From Histoplasma ohiense (lineage: Eukaryota; Ascomycota; Eurotiomycetes; Onygenales; Ajellomycetaceae): a stretch of DNA of 64,000 nt. Positions 21,225 to 32,279 of the stretch are shown piece by piece. The DNA is taken from NCBI GenBank assembly GCA_017607445.1, contig JAEVHH010000003.1:124001-188000 (forward strand). The letters are read 5' to 3'. A program made the translations under genes and the position numbers. How positions within the stretch are numbered: the first letter of the stretch is position 1; each line of letters begins with the position of its first letter. The notes below the pieces were generated by a model. It saw only the letters and a program-made list of their open reading frames with translations. It was not told where the DNA came from and did no database searches.

Positions 21225-24200
21225 CTATCAGAGTGAGTGAGGACTCATAGATGTTGAGAGTGGTGATATTCTCCAAGATAAATGCAGATTTCCAGATTGA
21301 ATGATTGTATTCTACTCATTTGACAAGGTATTCACAGCAGTGATGGTTGATTCTATCATCAAGAATTGCTTCAATTTTCCACTCAAGTTTGTTGTCTTCT
21401 TCTATAATGACAGATGACTGTCAATTGAAGATTCTCTGTGAGAGAAATGGATCCTCAGCTGTGGGTTGGAGCAGGTTCATATGAAAGACATTATAGATGT
21501 CAGACAGAGTGTTGAGTTGATAATCATATATGTCTAGCACTTTCTTCACTGTATATTTGATGTGATGATAATCTAGTATACACAAGAGATGATTCATTCT
21601 TATATTCTTGAGATTCAGTCAGACTTTGTCTTCTATATAATATCAGATTGCAGAACTTCTTCTGATGTTTACTTGATTCTTATAATTTTATTGAGCACTG
21701 ATCATTGAAGTTTCTGCTTATTTACAGACTTTCTTCAACTTGCTCACAATGTTCTCTGCTGTCTGTATAAGGCTGCAGATGTATGCAGTTTCTCAGAGAG
21801 TTTCAGAGAAGTTCAGAATCTCTAGATTGTATCTGTATAGAAGAAAAAATGAGCTTACATCTGTTGTAGCAGAATCTCAATCATTAATCACAATCTCAGC
21901 ATATGGCAGCAGATTGCTTCAGTTGTTTTGTATATAATTGCAGAACTTACAGAGAATATTCTTTATTATTTATATCATTCTCTCAGTAGCTTCATCAGTC
22001 TCTGAGTGATATGCTGTTGATAACTTTCATTCAATTCTTAGTAATTGACATACATAAGCTCAGAGTGTGCTGATGAACTGACTGTTTCTATCTGATACAA
22101 TAAATGAAAACAAGCTGTGTATATAATAGAACAGACTTCTGACAAAGATATCTGCAGCTACTTCAGCATTCATTTTATCACAGAGCTGTAGTATTATATT
22201 CTTACTGAGTTGATTGACAATGACTAGAATGTTCATAGAATCTTCACTCTTGAGCAAGAAAACTGCAAAATTGATAGCTATATCACATCAAGTTCAGTTG
22301 AAGACAGATAGAGGCTTCAGCATCTCTTTTCAGTGTTCACATCATACTATCACTGAGCTGCAGTGATCACAGTTGTGTACAAATCAGTATATATCTTTTG
22401 ATATATCTGATCAGTAGAATTCTTGAGTGATAATGTTGTACATGATTTTGTGTTCTGAATGTCTGATCATTGATGAGTCATGAATTTCTTGCATGATTCA
22501 TGTTTATAGAGGTTCTGAATCAGGGACTCATTGTCTATCTTGAAAGTGTAAGCAGTTGTTATCATCAATTGAATATGCTGAGATATCTGTTCTTGAGTAT
22601 ACATTTGTGGGGAATTGAGGTGTTTTGCTTTGTATGATTTCAGTGACTTGTTGTCAAAATTCATCTGCTTCTGCTGCTAGTCTTCATTGTTCTTCAAGTG
22701 AGGGTTTTTGGGCTTGAGACTGATTGATATGTACACAGAGTTTGTCTGATTGTGTAGAACTTTCTATGATTGCAGAGTTGATTAATCAATGCTCTCAGTG
22801 TTTCCATCTGTCATTCAAGTCATCAGATGGCATATCTTGTTCTCAGTGAAACAGAGCATTCACAAGAGTGTTCTCTACTTCAGATCAATAACAAATTATG
22901 AATGAAAAATGGCTAAGAAACAATGATCAACACATATGTCTTTCAGTGAGCTTACAAGTGATCATGAAGTACTCTAAGTTCTTATAATCAGTAACAATCT
23001 CAAACTTTTCAACACTTATAAGTTCAGACTTTCATTCTTCAAAACATTGTATGATTGCTAGAAGCTTCTTGTCATAGATCTTGTAGTTACATTCAGTGAG
23101 TGACATCTTTTTTGAAATGAAGATACAGAGTTGTAGAACATCTTTGTTATCATATTGCATCAGTGTCTCATCTACTACATAGTCTGAGATGTTCATTTCA
23201 AGAATTGTATGCTTATTCAGATTGAATGATTGCAGCATTGAGGTGTTTGTGAACATACACTTCAGCTTTTTGAATGCTGTGTTCACTTCATCAGTTCATT
23301 GAAATACAGCATCTTTCTGAGTCAGATTCATCAGTGATTGTACAATATTGAAGAAGTCTTTGATGAATCTTCAGTAGAAGTTGATGAATTCTAGAAAGCT
23401 TCTAATCTCTTTTATCAAGACTGATGTCTCTCAGTTGAGAATTGCTTTCATCTTCTTAGAATTCATGCATATGTCTTTTTCAGCTTCAATGATAAATTCT
23501 AGATAGGTCATAGACTTGGTCTCAAAGTCACATTTGTCAATGTCTACTTACAGTTCAACTTTTCATAGACAGTCAAGCACTTGTCATACATACTTACAGT
23601 GCTCAGTGAGCAGTTCATCAGTGAAGATCAGAATATCATTCATATACACTGAGACAATCTTATCAAGTAGATCTTATAGAGCTCAGTTAATGTATTTCTG
23701 AAACATACTCAGAGTGTTCACTAATTCAAAGAAGATCACTGTTCATTTGTATAATTCATAACATATATGAAAAGTAGTTAGTCATTTGTCATCTTCATTA
23801 ATCCTTATCTTATAGAAGGCTGCAGAGATGTCAAGCTTCATAAATCATTTTACTTTTTCTATTCATTCAAGTATTTCATTGATGAGTGAAAGAGAATATC
23901 AATTCTTCTGTGTAATCTTGTTGAGTTCTCAATAGTCAACACAGAATCATAAGCCTTCTTCTGATTTCTTCACAAACAGTACAGATGCTGTGATGAGTGA
24001 GTTGCTAACACAAATGAAATTTTTATTCAGTAGTTCATTGAATGTTTTTCATAGAACAAGAAGTTCATTGTGTGATATACTGTAGAGAGAATCTCAGAGT
24101 GATTACAGATTCTTATCATTCTTCTTGATGAGCTCAATTATATGATTTATATCAGATTCTCAGTGAGAAGAAAGCTTTTCAGCTTCTTTCTTGTTGAACA

Positions 24201-24785
24201 CATTTGCAAAGTCTTTATATGATTCAGATAGTTTCTTATGCAGTTTCTTGAGATCTTTGAGTTCTAGCTTTTCTAATATTTTTTTGATATTCATTATACT
24301 AGCAGTGAACACTTGAACATTCTTCTTCTCATGTATTTGATGGATTAGTAGTTTATACACTTTTGCTGATATCTGAGTGAGATCAGTGATTCTATCAACA
24401 TTCTTCTCATAAACACAGTCATCTTCTGAGAAAATAAGACAGCAGTTGCATGCATTCAACAAGGTTTCAAATTCTGTGAGCTATAATAGATCAAGCATTA
24501 GATTGTACTCAAGATCTTGTATTTCATATGCATATACATTCTTTTTCTCATGTTCTTCTACATTGATATTAAATCTTATCATGTTGTAGAAGGTGAATCC
24601 TCTGAGGCTGTCAAATTCATTGAGCTTACACAGTTTGAAAAAGAGAATACACTGAAGCTTATGCTTCTCAATCAGCTGAGTGTCTATAAGAGTATAGTGA
24701 AGAAAATCACTGTCTATCATTGCTTGTATGTTGATTAAGCTATTTACAATGACAGAGATTATGATTGTGTCTGCTTGCATTTTCT
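21225..24785 (-). pseudogene. Gypsy B pol
   Basis: Protease region with AMIDSD near 24720 (DSG expected). RT at about 24160-23400 has the catalytic box YMND near 23640, the same Asp-to-Asn change as gypsy A. RNase H at 23286-23032 has LEMNISDYVVDETLMQY. The integrase core at 22257-22060 includes VIVNQLSK and the second catalytic Asp in IVSDRNSQF. A degraded chromodomain lies near 21400-21240. Broken by many TGA codons. Confidence 0.85.
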
Positions 24786-24789
24786 GCTT

Positions 24790-25805
24790 GAATCTTCAGC
24801 TAGCTTTTTGCTTCATGAGCTTTCATCTGTGTTTTAGAGCAAGAGCTTATCTTTTCTCTGTTCTTGCTTGTCCACAGATGACACAGCATTCACATGTGTG
24901 GAAGATTTGCTTGAAGCAATCATATTCAAACATTGATTTGTGAAGTGCTCTGACTTGTCACAGTGTATGCAGACTTCTCTGACAATTCAGTCAGCAGCAT
25001 TCTTTTCTGAGACATTAGAAATCCTCAGACAGCTTATGTTCATATGTGAGATTCAGTTCATTGATTCTGATTCAGAGATGGAAGACACTGCAGAGTGATT
25101 CAGAGCATACACATTTGTTCAGCAGAATCCTCTACAATTTTGAAGCATGCAGAACTGAGACAGATTATTGTTCAACAGATGAAAATCAGCACAGAATTTG
25201 CTGTATATTGAGAATTTCAGACATTCTACACTTCAGTTATACAACTGAAAGTTCAAGTTTTTGAACAATATATTGATCTTGATAGCATCATCTCAGTCTT
25301 GCTCATCTGCTTCTAGAAGCTTGTGATTGAATTCAGAAAAGTAAGTTGTCAACACAACATTCATCTGACAAGTCTGATTAAGCCAGTCCAATATCTTGGC
25401 TTGAAGTGTAGAATTGAGGAAGAGAGAGTCAAGTTGTTGAAAGACTAGCTCTGATATACACTGATGATTCTGACAATGACTCATTCAGAGTTGAAATTTT
25501 GCTAATACATTGTCATTCAATCTGCTATGAATATATCACACTTGATTGAATAGCAAGTCTATTGCTTGTTCATCAATGTTCAATTTGGCATTCACTTTTG
25601 ATTTTCACATGAGATAGAGCACTAGATCTCTCTTGTATTTGTCAAGGATTGAAAGCTTCTCTCTTGAGAGCTTTTTGTGAGATGTGGGTGTAGAAGAAAC
25701 AGTGAACACAGAAGTGCTCATCTCAGCAAGTCATTATTGCAATTCAGTCATCTGTAGCACTTACTGCTGAAGAATACTTCATAGATCTAAGTTGTCATCT
25801 GTCAT
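24790..25805 (-). pseudogene. Gypsy B gag
   Basis: Capsid-like protein parallel to gypsy A gag, starting at MTDDNLDL (25805). It includes MSHCQNHQCISELVFQQLDS (25484 downward) and a degraded zinc-knuckle region near 24930-24970. More stops than in gypsy A. Confidence 0.8.
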
Positions 25806-26210
25806 ATTTGAATGCAGCAGATGTTTGTAGAATTGTTCATAGTTCATTTCAATATCTAGAGACATATAATAATAATAAAAAGAAAAGAAATACTTGTAGA
25901 TATTTGATTCTCTCACAGACACTATTCACAGTGTTGCAGCACTAAGCTTTGTCAAGCTTCTTTGTGAACACTGTTCACAGCATTACAGTTTGTAGACACT
26001 TGAGCCTTGTAGAACACAGTTGATTGTGTCTCAGACACTTAGACACAACAGTCTATATAACTAACAATAGAGACATTCAGACCCACAAGAGATCTCTTGT
26101 AACAACTAAACACTCAGATCTGTAAACAATGCACTCAGATATAAGAACTGATAACAACACACTCAGATGTAAGAACTAATAACAAAGCACTCAAGTCTTA
26201 AATACAGAAG

Positions 26211-26223
26211 AATCAATTCATAA
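26211..26223 (-). other. Gypsy B primer-binding site, complementary to its own LTR
   Basis: Plus-strand AATCAATTCATAA next to the LTR is the exact reverse complement of TTATGAATTGATT inside the same LTR (about 26272-26284). The CpG in the middle has mutated to the other product than in gypsy A, yet the pair still matches. Confidence 0.6.
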
Positions 26224-26756
26224 TGTAATGAACATACTTTAATTAACAATTTGATACTATTCTAATTACAGATTATGAATTGATTAAGAAAAGAAAGAGA
26301 AAAGAAATCAGAAGAAAAGATTATATGAAGAGAATTCTTATAGAGAAAAGTTCAGAGTGGAAGAATATCAGAAGCCACTTCACAGTGAAGTGTGAAGCAG
26401 AAGAACATTAAAAGATACATATAAGAATTATTAGAAACTACACAAGTATGAAGTGTGGGGCAGAGAAATCATTGAGAGCTATGTGGAAGAATTGTTAGAG
26501 ACTACACAAGTGCAGAACACAGAGCAGAAGAACATAAGAAGCTACACAGAAGAATCATTAGAGACTATATAAATGCAGAGCACAGAGTGGAAGAATGTTA
26601 AGAGCTACACAGAAGAATCATTAGAAACTACACAAGTGCAGAGCACAGAGTGAAAGAACATCAAGAGTTATACAAGGTCACAACAGCCAGGAATGAGCGG
26701 GTGCAGAAGAGGAGTTGGTTGCATAAGTTAATTACTAACAGATGCTAATCTGTCAC
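26224..26756 (-). repeat. Gypsy B 5' LTR, interrupted by the LINE chimera
   Basis: 533 bp of LTR, completed by a single A at 29393 after the insertion. Total 534 bp, equal to the 3' LTR. Confidence 0.93.
26744..26756. repeat. Target-site duplication of the LINE chimera (left)
   Basis: GCTAATCTGTCAC, repeated at 29380-29392 directly after the (AAT)n tail. It lies in the last bases of the gypsy B LTR. Confidence 0.92.
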
Positions 26757-26836
26757 GCCCGCGTGGCGCAGTTGGTAAGACTGTTACCCAAGGTAGCACT
26801 GTTAGATGTGCTGTAGGTTCGAATCCTGCCGCTGGC
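26757..26836 (+). ncRNA. tRNA-like head with A-box and B-box sequences
   Basis: 80 nt with a near-complete acceptor stem (GCCCGCG with CGCTGGC, 6 of 7 pairs), TGGCGCAGTTGG resembling the A box, and the T arm GTAGG-TTCGAAT-CCTGC with a B box (GGTTCGAATCC). The D stem and anticodon arm do not fold well and no anticodon can be named, so this is probably a tRNA-derived internal Pol III promoter of SINE type, not a working tRNA. CCA is not encoded. Confidence 0.7.
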
Positions 26837-27504
26837 AAGGTCCCATTTTGGGCCACTTCTTACCCATGAAGGCCCCCGTGACCAGGGGCCAAGCCTAGTG
26901 AGGCAGTGCTGACAGGGGCGCCGCTTGGCAGTGGTGAGGGTGGTGGCCGCTGGAAGCCACGCTCATTAGTGCCAAGCAGCCCCCCTGTCACTAGTGCTGA
27001 TCTAAGCAAGATCCGATGATTACAGAGGGTCGAGTATAGGGTGCTTATACATACTAGCACCTGCCAAGGCCCCCGGCATCTAGGGGGCCACCCCAACAAC
27101 AGGGAATGATTTTAAAAACCATCCGATTGGCTGCCTCATCAGAGGGGTAGTAGCAAGCCAAACAGGACACCCTGGTAGGCGCCCTATTCAGGGCCCACTA
27201 GTGGTCATCTAACACTATTAGTGGGTTATCATCGGGTGGGGTAAGCCTATGGTTAGTCCCTTACACGGGGCAAGGCCACGACGGCTGGTTGGTAGGCCAA
27301 GGGGGCAATGGGCCGAGATCAGCAACTGGAAGCTCTGGGCTATGGTGATGCCTAGGGTGGGCAGTGGCGCTTAACTAGGACCCCCGCTGGAAACCCCAGA
27401 ACTAGTTAAAGCGGCCCGAGAGGACGGACGCGGTGGTCGGTTGGTTATAGGGGTTATAATATGTAACTAGCTTAAGGTGCATCCTGCGTGGAATAGCCAC
27501 GTAG
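26837..27504 (+). other. GC-rich leader of the chimera
   Basis: About 670 bp rich in GGCC, GGGG and CpG, with stops in all frames of any length; I see no protein. It may be a SINE body, a LINE 5' UTR or a structured host RNA. The junction with LINE-1 is near 27505 (TTGCCTGTGTGACC; compare the minus strand near 7380). Confidence 0.6.
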
Positions 27505-28970
27505 TTGCCTGTGTGACCTCTGTTTCAGATTATGCAGTTCAGGTGTGGTGGAGAGGTCAAAAACACTTTATAGAAAGGTTTCAAAAACTTCAAAACTCAG
27601 CTTTAAGAAAGATTCTAGGAGTATTCAAAACTACTCCAATTAAAGCTATGGAAATTGAAGCCTCTATTTCTCCACCACAAGTGAGATTTGATAAAATCTG
27701 TATGAATTATGCTCTCAGAATTATGAAGCTATATTCACATCATTCTATTAGAAAGAGAGTTTCAAGTTCTTTTCCAAATGAGTCAAATGGATTAGAATTA
27801 GATTGGGAACTTTATCTTGATTGGAATGAGACTGATTTATCTGAAAATTCAAGTTCTTTACAAAGAAGAAGGATACCATCTCAGTTATTTAGAATTTGCT
27901 CAATGATTAAGAACTGTTTCTCTAGTTTAAATGTAGAGAGAGTAGCTATTGAAAATCTCTCTCCTTGGAAGAAAAGTCTTGATAATCTTGTTGATTTAAA
28001 CATTAGTCAACTTTCAAAAGAAGATCAGACTCAAGAACATTTAAAGCTTTTGAAACAAGTGAAAAATAAAGCAATTCTTATATACACTGATGGCTCAAAA
28101 TGTGAGAAAACAGGCAATCTTGGAGCTGGAATAGCATATTCAGAAAATGATAAAAACTATATTCTTGATTCTTGGCAAATTGGAAAAGAGTCAGAAGTTT
28201 TTAATGCTGAATTATTTGCAATTTCAAGAGCTTTCAAATTGATTGAAATGAAGATTGAACAATGGAAAAGATTTGAGCATATTTGGATATTCTCTGATAG
28301 TCAAGCAGGGCTTAAAAGACTTCAAAGTAATAAAATCAGCAGTGGACAGTCAATGCTAGAGCTGATTTTGAAAAGTCTTCAAAATATCCAAAGAAAAATC
28401 TCACTCAATTGTTCTATTCATCTTCACTGGGTGCCTGCTCACATGGGTATATATGGCAATGAAATGGCTGATAAAGCTGCAAAAAGAGCCACTGAGTTAG
28501 AAGTCTGCTGTCAAAGAATTGTAACATGGTCTTTTATTAAAAGAAGAATAAGAGAATTATGTTTACAAAAGTGGCAAGATGTCTGGTTCATGCAAAGAAA
28601 AAGTGTGCATTATTCCAGATTTGAAACTAAGCCAAAGTGGAAGACTTGCTCAATAAAGTGTAAGAAGAAACTTTTTGCTACAATAATGCAGCTAAAGCTT
28701 GGACATGGATATTTCAAATCATATTTAGCAAAGTTTAAAGATGATTTAAATGATCTATGTTCAGATTGTCAGTTATATGAAAATCCAGAGCATCTTCTGT
28801 TACTTTGTACAAAGTATTCAGAACTAAGATTGAGACTGAGAGAGAAGTATCAACTGAATCAGTTAAATTTGAGTTTGTTATTCAATACAAAAGCTGGAAA
28901 TATGTTCTTAATTGAATATTTAAATGAGTCAAATGTTGCTACAAGAGCTTGTTTGAATAGTGTCACTTGA
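27477..28970 (+). CDS. Open frame of LINE-1 ORF2 C-terminal half: RT thumb, RNase H, Cys/His domain
   Basis: A 497-codon frame without stops; the first 9-10 codons come from the leader and there is no ATG before 27648, so an ATG-initiated product would be about 440 aa. The RT palm is missing. RNase H is complete: YTDGS (28086), NAELFA, FSDSQAG, and WVPAHMGIYGNEMAD with the terminal His and Asp. The C-terminal Cys/His segment has CSDCQLYENPEHLLLLC. It keeps the Trp TGG codons that are TGA in units 1 and 2. Product could be an RNase H without polymerase, or not translated at all. Confidence 0.8.
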   Translation: MHPAWNSHVVACVTSVSDYAVQVWWRGQKHFIERFQKLQNSALRKILGVFKTTPIKAMEIEASISPPQVRFDKICMNYALRIMKLYSHHSIRKRVSSSFPNESNGLELDWELYLDWNETDLSENSSSLQRRRIPSQLFRICSMIKNCFSSLNVERVAIENLSPWKKSLDNLVDLNISQLSKEDQTQEHLKLLKQVKNKAILIYTDGSKCEKTGNLGAGIAYSENDKNYILDSWQIGKESEVFNAELFAISRAFKLIEMKIEQWKRFEHIWIFSDSQAGLKRLQSNKISSGQSMLELILKSLQNIQRKISLNCSIHLHWVPAHMGIYGNEMADKAAKRATELEVCCQRIVTWSFIKRRIRELCLQKWQDVWFMQRKSVHYSRFETKPKWKTCSIKCKKKLFATIMQLKLGHGYFKSYLAKFKDDLNDLCSDCQLYENPEHLLLLCTKYSELRLRLREKYQLNQLNLSLLFNTKAGNMFLIEYLNESNVATRACLNSVT

Positions 28971-29066
28971 TGATATTTAGATCAGTTGTTTTTGTTTATT
29001 TTATTTTGATCTTTTCTTTAACTTTGTTTATTGTTAATTTTCATTTGTTTCAAGCAGTTTGCTTCA

Positions 29067-29351
29067 TTATTTGTTGATAATAGTCATTGCAAATGTTTTT
29101 TCTTTTCTGTTGATTTTTAATAGCTGCTGTCTTTTATAATATTTATTTCCTTTGTTTTGAAGTTGAGTTGTGCTAACCCATTGACATTCTTTTGATTTTA
29201 TTTTTGGATTGAATAGTTTGAATAGTTGTTTGATTCTGGGCTGGAATTCTGTTAATGCATGTGTCAAATTGTTTTTGTATATTAGAATATTCTTGATTTG
29301 AAAAATCCTGAAGTATTTCAGGTAGATGTCATAGTCACTGACTGTATACAT
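29067..29351 (-). other. Antisense open frame in the LINE-1 3' UTR (chimera copy)
   Basis: Diverged copy of the antisense frame found in the tandem units. The first ~48 codons align in frame (SDYDIYLKYFRIFQIKN, then EFQPRIKQLFKLFN) and the remainder diverges. Function unknown. Confidence 0.35.
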
Positions 29352-29379
29352 CTATAATTGAAGAATAATAATAATAATA

Positions 29380-29392
29380 GCTAATCTGTCAC
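29380..29392. repeat. Target-site duplication of the LINE chimera (right)
   Basis: GCTAATCTGTCAC, identical to 26744-26756. Confidence 0.92.
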
Positions 29393-29393
29393 A

Positions 29394-30311
29394 GAAACAC
29401 AATCAAATGCATCTTTTATATCAATAAACATTGCAGTTATAACTATTTTTTCATTCTTTGTGAGTTGAATATCATGAACTACAGAGAGAACTGCATCAAT
29501 TGCTGAGTTTTGCTTTCTACTTCCCATTTGATCATCATATAATAGATCAGTAGTAGCAGATAGAAAAGACAATCTAGTTGCAATTATCTTTTTCAGAATT
29601 TTTCCCAGGCAATTCAGCAGAGATATCACTCTATAAGATTTAGAAATAGTTGGTTTTCTATTGGGTTTTGAAAGAATAACTCCAACAGCGTGCCTCCAGC
29701 ACTTAGAATGATACTCATATTTCAAAAGATTTGAGAATAGTTCGAGGAGCTCATCTTTTAGTACTGAATAAAGCTCTTGAATTATTAAATGATTTATAGT
29801 ATCAGCTCCTGCTGCTGTGACCTTTGAAGATGAAAAAATAGCTGTCTTTAATTCATCTTCAGTTAAGTCAGACCATTTCCATTTCTTATCATATTCATAT
29901 TCATTGTCTTCTTGCAAAGAACAAATCTCAGTTGAATTATTTGATGATAGAAATAATATTCTCATAAAAGCTTGACATTTATCTTCAAATGAGCTAGCTA
30001 TAATTTCCTCATTCTGAAAATTATAAGTTAATGTTGGTAGCTTAGACATTGTTTTTGACTTAGTATATCTAAAAGCTTTGAAGATCTCTTTCCCCTGAGC
30101 ATTTTCTAGAAAGTTATTCCAACAATCAGTCTTTGCCTTTTTAATTGTTGAGAAATAATCATTTCTAATATTCTTTAAATACTCAAATGAAACAAGATCT
30201 TCTTTTCAATCTTTTTTAACTCTAGCTAAATGTCTTCTTTTATTTGAAATCTCATCATTCCACCAAGGCTTAGAGAATTCAGAGACTCTTTTCAATGGAA
30301 TATATTTCTTT
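29394..30311 (-). pseudogene. LINE-1 long copy, segment 4 (N-terminal RT)
   Basis: 222-codon open stretch (30049-29381) with DELLELFSNLLKYEYHSKCW, VILSKPNRKPTISKSYRVIS and ATTDLLYDDQMGSRKQNSA. These are the fingers of a fungal LINE RT and the uninterrupted sequence across the point where the tandem units are truncated. Upstream (30050-30300) is the linker to the endonuclease (FSKPWWNDEI near 30265). Ends at the TSD TCTTT of gypsy C. Confidence 0.9.
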
Positions 30312-30582
30312 TGTAAGAGATGGTTGTAGGTATAATTATGAGAGTAGTGTGAAGTACATATGTAGAATGTTAAGAAGGTAGCAATCTCTATTATTCAGAG
30401 CTAATTGCTGATCTTCTAATATCTACAGATATCAGTGAGCATTATATAGACAATCATCATACACTACAGCCATCTATGATGCTGTGTGCTATATCCCTTC
30501 TCATTAATTCTGGTGTGTTCTGTGTTCTTCTATCATCATATAGCTATTTTCTAATATAGATATCTCTGTTGCATCTATTACA
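30312..30582 (-). repeat. Gypsy C 3' LTR
   Basis: 271 bp, TGTAAGAGAT...ATTACA; a purine tract (minus strand GAAGAAGAGAGATAAT) abuts it internally. Confidence 0.94.
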
Positions 30583-31125
30583 ATTATCTCTCTTCTTCAA
30601 AGATCTGATCTTCAGAGCTTCTTACTGTGATGTGTGAAGTTTGTAATATATACTGTGTGGTTGATATTGTATGAAATTTGCAGAATCAGACTGAATTAAT
30701 TGTTGGGATTAATTCTGAAATGTTGCTGTTTCAGAAGAATGTTTTTTCATCTCTGATATCATTGCAGTTCAATTATGATTTAGACACAACTTCTGAACCT
30801 CTTTTCTTTGATTTTTACATCAAAAAATCATACTCTAACAAAATCATCACCACCATCACTATCAATGATTTTTTATTTAAAAAGAATATATCAATTTATC
30901 AAACAAAGTATGCTGTATTCTTCTATATGATTTTTATTGTGAAATTTGAAGTTTTGATTGCATGATTGCATTTTCCATTTTGGATTGAGTTTTGTGTTGT
31001 TGCAATCTCTTTGATCAACATTGCAATATTGATTTCAATCTTCAATATCTGTTTTTCTTTCTTATTGCTTTTGCTTCTCCTTCTTTTTTGAACAAGATCT
31101 TGATACTGATTAAAGTTATGATAGA
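30583..31125 (+). other. Region upstream of the antisense gene (gypsy C)
   Basis: About 540 bp with no recognised domain. A 95-codon plus-strand frame at 30678-30965 is disrupted by a 1-nt change in the gypsy D counterpart, so it is probably not coding. Just before the ATG at 31126 a branch-like TACTGAT/TACTAAT followed by ATGATAG suggests a 5' UTR intron; promoter sequences of the antisense gene may lie here. Confidence 0.4.
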
Positions 31126-32267
31126 ATGTCAGAACCAGCTGTTTCTGTTGCTGATTTGAAGTCTATAAAGAGTGATATGCTGTCTGCCATTGAGAGCATT
31201 TGCTTGGATTGTCTGAAGAGATTGCAGAATCCTTCAGTATATTCTTACTTTGTGAATGATGAATGAATATGCTGTCATATCTGTCATATATCAAATAGAA
31301 GTTGTGTTGCTGTAAGTTTTCTTAAACTGAGATTGTTTTGAGTACTAATGGATTATAGATGTCTGAGCACTTTCATGAAATCAGTCAATCTTTGATTGAT
31401 GAATTTCATGAGATGCTGCTTTTTGATGAAGTTCTGAATGAGAGATTTGTTATGTATCAAACTGCTGTTGCAAGATTTGTACTTGATGTACAGATCTATA
31501 AGAATGCAGATGAGATTCTAGAATTCTATATGAACTCTGATGATCTGTTGTCACAGCAAAGTGTGACATTTGATCATAGCAGTGTTTCAGAAAGCACATT
31601 TTTGTGTTCTGCTATTACATCAATGTCATTCTCACTGAGTCAAAATCTTGGTATGTTATTTGAGTTGACTGATAATATAGACAAAGATGAGAAAGTGGAT
31701 GATTCTGTTGAAGTGTTAGAAAGAAATGCAGCAGTATATTGCTGTTGTTGTATTTGACATTTGACAATATCTCTCTGCCATCATTGTGAGTCTGCTGAGA
31801 ATTGATATAAAAAATGCAAGCACTGCTCAGTGACAAAGCATATCTGTGTTTCAGTAAGTTATTATTCAAAACAGATGTTTTTATAGTATATAATATTAAC
31901 TTTCTATTAGATGTCAGTGGATGTTGTTGAATTGACTCAGATGATTATCAACACTGCTGAGAATCTAATTGTTGCTGATGTGAACATTTTGAACATTAAT
32001 GTTTTGCAGAGTGCTGTGACTGTGATGATTAGATTCTTTACTGTGAAGATTTGAGAGATTCAATGAGACAGTTCTTCTGAGGCTCTGACTGAAATGATGA
32101 TTGATGAGATTCTGATGATTACATTGCTGATCACAGCTCTCAAGTCATTGTTGAAATGTTGTGCTTCATCAGTTGAGGAAATCTGAGATAATAAGCAGAT
32201 TTGTTTTGATGACAATTCCTTGAATGACACTGATCAAGCTGAGGCAGATCTGTTTTTTAATCTCTGA
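31126..32267 (+). pseudogene. Antisense three-exon gene with Cys/His clusters (gypsy C)
   Basis: Exons 31126-31311 (186 nt), 31359-31853 (495) and 31911-32267 (357), all phase 0. Introns begin GTAAGT, end TATAG and ATTAG, and carry TACTAAT and TATTAAC branch sites. The product would be about 345 aa. Exon 1 starts MSEPAVSVADLKS and has a CCHICH...C cluster at its end. Exon 2 starts SEHFHEISQSLIDEF and ends with CHHC...CKHC...HIC, likely zinc-binding. Exon 3 is Leu/Glu-rich. Six in-frame TGA codons break it, several at presumed CGA Arg codons. It runs opposite to gag-pol and its end meets the end of pol. I do not recognise the family; antisense accessory genes are known in some Ty3/gypsy elements. 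Confidence 0.75.
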
Positions 32268-32279
32268 GTGGAATAAGTA

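Larger units (their letters stand above)
26757..29379 (+). mobile_element. Chimeric retroelement: tRNA-like head, GC-rich leader, LINE-1 3' half
   Basis: A 2623-bp insertion with a perfect 13-bp TSD and an (AAT)n tail. It begins exactly with a tRNA-like sequence, continues with about 670 bp of CpG- and GC-rich sequence unlike anything else here, then switches at about 27505 to LINE-1 sequence (RT thumb, RNase H, Cys/His region, 3' UTR). Because one TSD encloses the whole, head and LINE body moved together. The LINE-1 part has an undamaged reading frame, so insertion is recent relative to its surroundings. Confidence 0.9.
20681..29393 (-). mobile_element. Gypsy B: Ty3/gypsy chromovirus with a nested LINE in its 5' LTR
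   Basis: Same family as gypsy A; 6.08 kb once the nested LINE chimera is removed. Both LTRs are 534 bp (20681-21214; 26224-26756 plus 29393), 63 bp longer than those of gypsy A because of one extra internal repeat. TSD GAAAC at 20676-20680 and 29394-29398. More heavily mutated than A: almost no CpG except at the LTR end near 26690-26756. Confidence 0.93.

Noticed and set aside
26757..26836. A functional tRNA gene.
   Set aside because: Acceptor and T arms are good, but the D stem and anticodon arm do not fold and no anticodon can be assigned. Its exact position at the start of a TSD-bounded retroelement points to a SINE-type head.
26860..27099. A 79-codon minus-strand frame in the GC-rich leader as a gene.
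   Set aside because: Chance open frame in GC-rich DNA, Pro/Gly/Leu-rich, no domain, no supporting second copy.
30678..30965. A 95-codon frame upstream of the antisense gene in gypsy C as an additional exon or gene.
   Set aside because: The matching region of gypsy D (38522-38800) has a frame-disrupting 1-nt difference and no shared open frame.
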